This document shows positions 1 to 6,020 of a DNA stretch of 6,020 nucleotides, piece after piece. Under the pieces are notes generated by a model that saw nothing but the letters and a program-made list of their open reading frames with translations, had not been told where the DNA came from and searched no databases. Numbering within the stretch: the first letter of the stretch is position 1; each line of letters begins with the position of its first letter. This stretch comes from Brevundimonas sp. (GTDB taxonomy: Bacteria > Pseudomonadota > Alphaproteobacteria > Caulobacterales > Caulobacteraceae), in the NCBI GenBank assembly GCA_013693835.1, contig CP059260.1, positions 658,418 to 664,437 of the forward strand. Reading direction: 5' to 3'. A program made the translations under genes and the position numbers.

Positions 1-2210
<2,210 letters not shown>

Positions 2211-2244
2211 CCGGGCTGCTCGCTTTCGTCAGTTCCGGGTCAGG

Positions 2245-3804
<1,560 letters not shown>

Positions 3805-3806
3805 CT

Positions 3807-3826
3807 AGTGGGCGTTTAGGCCCGCT
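3807..3826 (-). repeat. Small imperfect inverted repeat in the atpH-atpA gap
   Basis: On the plus strand AGTGGGC (3807-3813) and GCCCGCT (3820-3826) flank a 6-base spacer. On the transcribed strand this leaves one C-A mismatch in a 7-bp stem, so it is weak. It lies between the strong hairpin at the atpH stop codon and the atpA start. A role in RNA folding ahead of atpA is possible but not shown. Confidence 0.35.
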
Positions 3827-3838
3827 GCATGTTTGGTG

Positions 3839-3863
3839 CTGAAGCGCGTCAAGCGCGCTTCAG
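3839..3863 (-). repeat. Perfect 10-bp hairpin covering the atpH stop codon
   Basis: CTGAAGCGCG (3839-3848) and CGCGCTTCAG (3854-3863) are exact reverse complements around a 5-base loop. The palindrome includes the atpH TGA (3860-3862) and continues into the atpH-atpA gap. In the transcript it would be a very GC-rich stem. It is followed by CACCAAACATG, not a run of U, so it does not look like an intrinsic terminator. It is better read as an intercistronic stem that could affect mRNA decay, processing or coupling between atpH (one copy per complex) and atpA (three copies). That role is inferred. Confidence 0.75.
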
Positions 3864-4402
3864 GGCGATTTCATTTGGTCCAGCTTGGTCTTCAGCGAGG
3901 CATCGAACAGCTTCGAGCCCACCTTGACCTTGATGCCGCCCAGGATGGACGGATCGACACGGGTGGTCAGTTCCGGATCCTTACCCAGGGCCGACTTCAG
4001 CCCAGCTTGGACAGACTTGTTCTGAGCGGCGCTAAGCGCCTTGGCCGACACGACCTCAGCGGCCACCACGCCGGTCTTCTTGGCATAGAGACGCTCGAAC
4101 CCGGCGATCACGGCCGTCAGATCCTTGGAACGTCCGTTCTGAGCGAGCAGGCCCAGGAAGTTACGTGTTGTCTTGTTGAACTTCGCCTTGTCAGCAATGG
4201 CCACAAGAGCCTTCTGCTGATCCTCTGTCGCAATGACCGGCGAGGTCAGAGCCCGGCGCAGGTCCGCACTGTCAGACCAGGCGGCAGCCAGGCTCTTGAG
4301 GTCGGCGCGCACAGCGTCCAGCGAGCGGGTTTCGTCCGCCAGGTCGAACAGTGCCTGCGCGTAGCGGTCACCGACTTCCGTGGTCCTGAATTCGTCAGCC
4401 AA
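3860..4402 (-). CDS. atpH: ATP synthase F1 delta subunit (AtpH)
   Basis: Delta (OSCP-like) ties the top of the alpha3beta3 head to the peripheral stalk of ATP synthase. The frame from 4402 to TGA 3860-3862 gives 180 residues, the normal length. The N-terminal six-helix domain begins with VGDRYAQALFDLADE (about 10-24) and includes RNFLGLLAQNGR. The C-terminal part carries the delta signature around TTRVDPSILGGIKVKVGSKL (about 146-165), with the conserved GG-I-K-V-G pattern. The start codon is TTG (4400-4402). No ATG or GTG was found in frame between it and about 4490, and none lies close downstream before the conserved YAQALF block. GGACGG, six bases upstream, could serve as ribosome binding site. 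It is the first gene of the F1 operon, with a gap of about 200 bases upstream. The start is less certain than the gene itself. Confidence 0.96.
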   Translation of the reverse strand: MADEFRTTEVGDRYAQALFDLADETRSLDAVRADLKSLAAAWSDSADLRRALTSPVIATEDQQKALVAIADKAKFNKTTRNFLGLLAQNGRSKDLTAVIAGFERLYAKKTGVVAAEVVSAKALSAAQNKSVQAGLKSALGKDPELTTRVDPSILGGIKVKVGSKLFDASLKTKLDQMKSP

Positions 4403-4480
4403 AGGGGTCCGTCCAGATTGTGCGTTCGTAGCCTGGCCGGTTGCGTTGAATCGCTCCGCGCCAAGGGCTTGTAATGCTTG

Positions 4481-4505
4481 AGAAAAGCATGCCGAAAAAC
4501 GTCAA
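4481..4505 (-). promoter_or_regulatory. Candidate promoter for the atp operon
   Basis: The coding strand has TTGACG (4505-4500), an exact match to the -35 core of Caulobacter-type housekeeping promoters. It is followed after 11 bases by GCTTTTCT (4488-4481), which matches the GCTANAWC -10 only in its first three bases. A small inverted repeat, ATGCTT-GAGAA-AAGCAT on the plus strand (4474-4490), overlaps the supposed -10. An alternative pair, TTGCGG (4563-4558) and GCTATC (4542-4537), has a better -10 but a 15-base spacer. The rest of the 4403-4607 gap shows no gene I can support. Confidence 0.3.
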
Positions 4506-4574
4506 GCGACATCCTTCACGGCTCAGCCGGGCGCCGGATAGCACCTTAGGCCCCAAACCGCAACCGAGGCGGCA

Positions 4575-4589
4575 GGTCGCAGGGCGACC
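4575..4589 (-). terminator. Short hairpin after the DUF808 gene, doubtful terminator
   Basis: GGTCGC and GCGACC form a perfect 6-bp stem around a 3-base loop, beginning 18 bases after the DUF808 stop codon. No U-rich tract follows on the transcribed strand (TGCCGCC follows instead). It could mark the end of this transcript with Rho's help, or it may be chance in GC-rich sequence. Confidence 0.3.
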
Positions 4590-4607
4590 GTGGCCCTTAT
4601 GCACCGC

Positions 4608-5561
4608 TCAGTGGCTGGCATGCCCGGCCCCAGCCTTGCGGGGCACCAGATGCAGAATCGTTACGATGACGGCCCCGACCGCCAGTCCAACAACCGCAGA
4701 GGCGGCTGCCGTGCCCATCCAGCCCGTGATCGCCCCGATGCCGGGCACCTGCCCGGCCCAGTGGCCGATAGCCTCGACCGCATTGGGGATCAGGTCGAGG
4801 TGATATTCGTGCAAGCCGTGCACGATAATGCCGCCGCCGACCCACAGCATGGCCGCGGTGCCGATGGTCGCCAGCGCCGACAGCACCACCGGCATGGCCC
4901 TCACCAACCCGCGCCCCAACTGCTGGGCTGAGGGAGACGGGCGGCCCGCCAAATGCAGGCCGATGTCGTCCATCTTCACGATCAAGGCCACAGCGCCATA
5001 GACGACCCCTGTGATCAGCAGGCCCACGATGGCCAGGGCCGCCGCCTGGGTGGCCAGCGGCTGGTTGGCCAGATCAGCCAGGGCGATGGCGGTGATCTCC
5101 GCCGACAGGATCAGATCCGTGCGGATGGCCGAGCCGGTCATCTGCTTCTCCAACTCGTCGGAGGCCATCGCCAGTTCGTCGGCCTCCTTCTCTCCATCGC
5201 TGTGCCCGCTGACATTGCCCCAAAGCTTTTCAGCCGCTTCGAAACACAGAAAGGCCCCGCCCATCATCAACAGCGGCGTCAAGGCCCAGGGAGCAAAGGC
5301 ACTGATCAACAACGCGCCCGGCAACAGGATCAGGAACTTGTTCCTCAGCGATCCCTTGGCGATCTTCCAGATGATCGGTAGCTCCCGGTCTGGCGAGAAG
5401 CCCATCGCATAGCCAGGGGTGACAGCCGCATCGTCCACGACCACGCCAGCCGCCTTCATGCTGGCTCGGCCCGCGGCGGCGGAAACATCATCAACGGAGG
5501 CGGCAGCCATCTTGGCAATGGCGGCCACATCATCAAGCAGGGCGGCAAGACCGGAGGGCAA
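4608..5561 (-). CDS. YedI/DUF808-family inner-membrane protein
   Basis: A 317-residue membrane protein of the family that includes E. coli YedI; no biochemical function is established that I know of. Conserved family blocks are visible in order: LAALLDDVAAIAK (5-17), DRELPIIWKIAKGSLRNK (58-75), ISAFAPWALTPLLMMGGAF (86-104) followed by LCFEAAEK, AIRTDLILSAEI (145-156), KMDDIGLHLAG (196-206) and VGGGIIVHG (241-249). Hydrophobic stretches suitable for membrane segments lie near 76-107, 170-196, 224-248 and 276-304. An acidic, charged loop lies around 121-140, and the C-terminus ends HASH. The start is TTG 5559-5561: an in-frame TGA at 5565-5567 rules out anything further upstream, and GAAGGTGA sits at the right distance. 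Length is close to the family norm (about 300). It is on the same strand as the atp operon, about 200 bases away, and divergent from a TerC gene. Confidence 0.93.
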   Translation of the reverse strand: MPSGLAALLDDVAAIAKMAAASVDDVSAAAGRASMKAAGVVVDDAAVTPGYAMGFSPDRELPIIWKIAKGSLRNKFLILLPGALLISAFAPWALTPLLMMGGAFLCFEAAEKLWGNVSGHSDGEKEADELAMASDELEKQMTGSAIRTDLILSAEITAIALADLANQPLATQAAALAIVGLLITGVVYGAVALIVKMDDIGLHLAGRPSPSAQQLGRGLVRAMPVVLSALATIGTAAMLWVGGGIIVHGLHEYHLDLIPNAVEAIGHWAGQVPGIGAITGWMGTAAASAVVGLAVGAVIVTILHLVPRKAGAGHASH

Positions 5562-5564
5562 GGA

Positions 5565-5572
5565 TCACCTTC
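5565..5572 (-). promoter_or_regulatory. Ribosome binding site fixing the TTG start of the DUF808 gene
   Basis: GAAGGTGA on the minus strand contains a good Shine-Dalgarno core (GAAGG), with six bases between that core and TTG 5561-5559. Its last three bases form the in-frame TGA that prevents an earlier start, so the TTG is effectively forced. Confidence 0.7.
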
Positions 5573-5580
5573 GAAGGCTG

Positions 5581-5595
5581 GAGACATGATGTCTC
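5581..5595. promoter_or_regulatory. 15-bp dyad, possible operator
   Basis: GAGACAT and ATGTCTC are exact reverse complements around a single central G. The site lies 19 bases upstream of the DUF808 start, in the gap shared with the divergent TerC gene. With a one-base centre it cannot form an RNA hairpin without opening several pairs, so a DNA site for a dimeric regulator is the more natural reading. I recognise no specific regulator consensus in it. Confidence 0.4.
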
Positions 5596-5662
5596 TGGCT
5601 AAGGCACCGGTGACTTACGGTCCAGCACAGATCGCAGGCGACTGGCCGGGTGCGACGACCTG

Positions 5663-5675
5663 CGCCACTGTGGCG
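5663..5675. promoter_or_regulatory. 13-bp dyad, possible operator
   Basis: CGCCAC and GTGGCG are exact reverse complements around one central T, 37 bases upstream of the TerC start. Like the dyad at 5581-5595 it has an odd centre, but its sequence differs, so a shared regulator is not implied. GC-rich palindromes of this size can arise by chance. Confidence 0.3.
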
Positions 5676-5699
5676 TCTTGAAGCCCCTATCCGGCTCGC

Positions 5700-5706
5700 T
5701 AGGTGA
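5700..5706 (+). promoter_or_regulatory. Ribosome binding site of the TerC-family gene
   Basis: TAGGTGA, with AGGTGA six bases before the ATG at 5713-5715, is a strong Shine-Dalgarno match and supports this start over others nearby. Confidence 0.7.
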
Positions 5707-5712
5707 TCGGCC

Positions 5713-6020
5713 ATGACCGAACTCCTTGCACTTTTCTCCGACCCCGCCGTCTGGGCCGCCCTGATCACCCTGGTGGTGATGGAAGTCGTGCTGGGCATCG
5801 ACAATCTGATCTTCATCTCGATTCTGTCGAACAAGCTGCCGCCCGAGCACCGCCAACGCACCCGCCGCATCGGCATCGGCCTGGCCCTGATCATGCGACT
5901 GGGACTTCTGGCCGCCATCGGCTGGATCATCGGCCTGACGACGACTGTTTTCGATCTGGGCCTGTCCGGCGATGGCTGGGAGACCGCTTTCAGCTGGCGT
6001 GACCTGATCCTGATCGCCGG
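5713..6020 (+). CDS. TerC-family integral membrane protein, C-terminus cut off by the window edge
   Basis: The first 102 residues of a TerC/YgdQ-type membrane protein. The family is linked to tellurium resistance by name, and some members to manganese or other metal-ion export. The ATG at 5713-5715 follows a good AGGTGA site. The hallmark first helix is present: a hydrophobic run from about Ala15, Glu24, then LGIDNLIFISILSNKLP (27-43), with Asp30-Asn31 in the conserved G-I-D-N motif. A short basic loop (HRQRTRR, about 46-52) precedes a second hydrophobic helix, IGIGLALIMRLGLLAAIGW (53-71). WRDLILIAG at the window edge is the start of the third conserved block. The frame is open at 6020. It is divergent from the DUF808 gene across a 151-base gap. 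The exact substrate cannot be told from this fragment, nor whether C-terminal CBS or CorC-type domains follow. Confidence 0.92.
   Translation, partial: MTELLALFSDPAVWAALITLVVMEVVLGIDNLIFISILSNKLPPEHRQRTRRIGIGLALIMRLGLLAAIGWIIGLTTTVFDLGLSGDGWETAFSWRDLILIA

Noticed and set aside
3839..3863. Intrinsic terminator between atpH and atpA
   Set aside because: The stem is strong but no U run follows on the transcribed strand, and a terminator there would cut off the rest of the operon.
4474..4803. Small plus-strand open frame in the gap and across the end of the DUF808 gene
   Set aside because: Most of it is antisense to DUF808 coding sequence; the translation is compositionally biased and has no family resemblance.
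5678..5703. TTGAAG with GCTAGG, 14 bases apart, as a TerC promoter
   Set aside because: The supposed -10 overlaps the ribosome binding site and would place the transcript start almost at the ATG, which conflicts with the strong Shine-Dalgarno sequence.
5562..5712. yybP-ykoY manganese riboswitch ahead of the TerC gene
   Set aside because: Such riboswitches often precede TerC-family genes, but I could not find the paired conserved loops or flanking stem in this gap. A covariance-model search would settle it.

Overview
The window comes from a GC-rich bacterium, almost certainly an alphaproteobacterium and most likely in the Caulobacterales (Caulobacter/Brevundimonas-like). Three things point there: the F1 gene order atpH-atpA-atpG-atpD with no F0 genes beside it; the alphaproteobacterial-type insertion in the ATP synthase beta subunit ([13 protein letters not shown] followed by CALVYGQ); and a long Lys/Ala/Pro-rich N-terminal tail on beta. 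The genus is an inference.

Positions 1-4402 hold most of the F1-ATPase operon, all on the minus strand and transcribed right to left: atpH (delta, 3860-4402), atpA (alpha, 2245-3777), atpG (gamma, 1334-2210) and atpD (beta, running off the left edge at 1). atpC (epsilon) would be expected just beyond the left edge. Gaps between the genes are 82, 34 and 43 bases. The 82-base atpH-atpA gap begins with a perfect 10-bp hairpin that covers the atpH stop codon. atpG as given is frameshifted at a run of five G (coding strand) near 1937-1941. Both halves are otherwise full and conserved, so a sequencing or assembly error is the first suspect.

Positions 4403-4607 are a gene-free gap holding weak candidate promoter elements for the atp operon and small inverted repeats. 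Positions 4608-5561 (minus) encode a YedI/DUF808-family inner-membrane protein with a TTG start and a good Shine-Dalgarno sequence. It lies upstream of atpH on the same strand.

Positions 5562-5712 are a 151-base divergent intergenic region with two near-perfect dyads. From 5713 (plus) a TerC-family membrane protein begins and runs off the right edge. DUF808 and TerC are both predicted membrane proteins and may share divergent control.

The F1 subunits assemble into the soluble catalytic head of ATP synthase: alpha3beta3 hexamer, gamma rotor shaft, and delta joining the head to the peripheral stalk. The F0 genes are expected elsewhere in the genome, as is usual in this group. I see no mobile element, CRISPR array, tRNA or rRNA, and no convincing novel multigene system.
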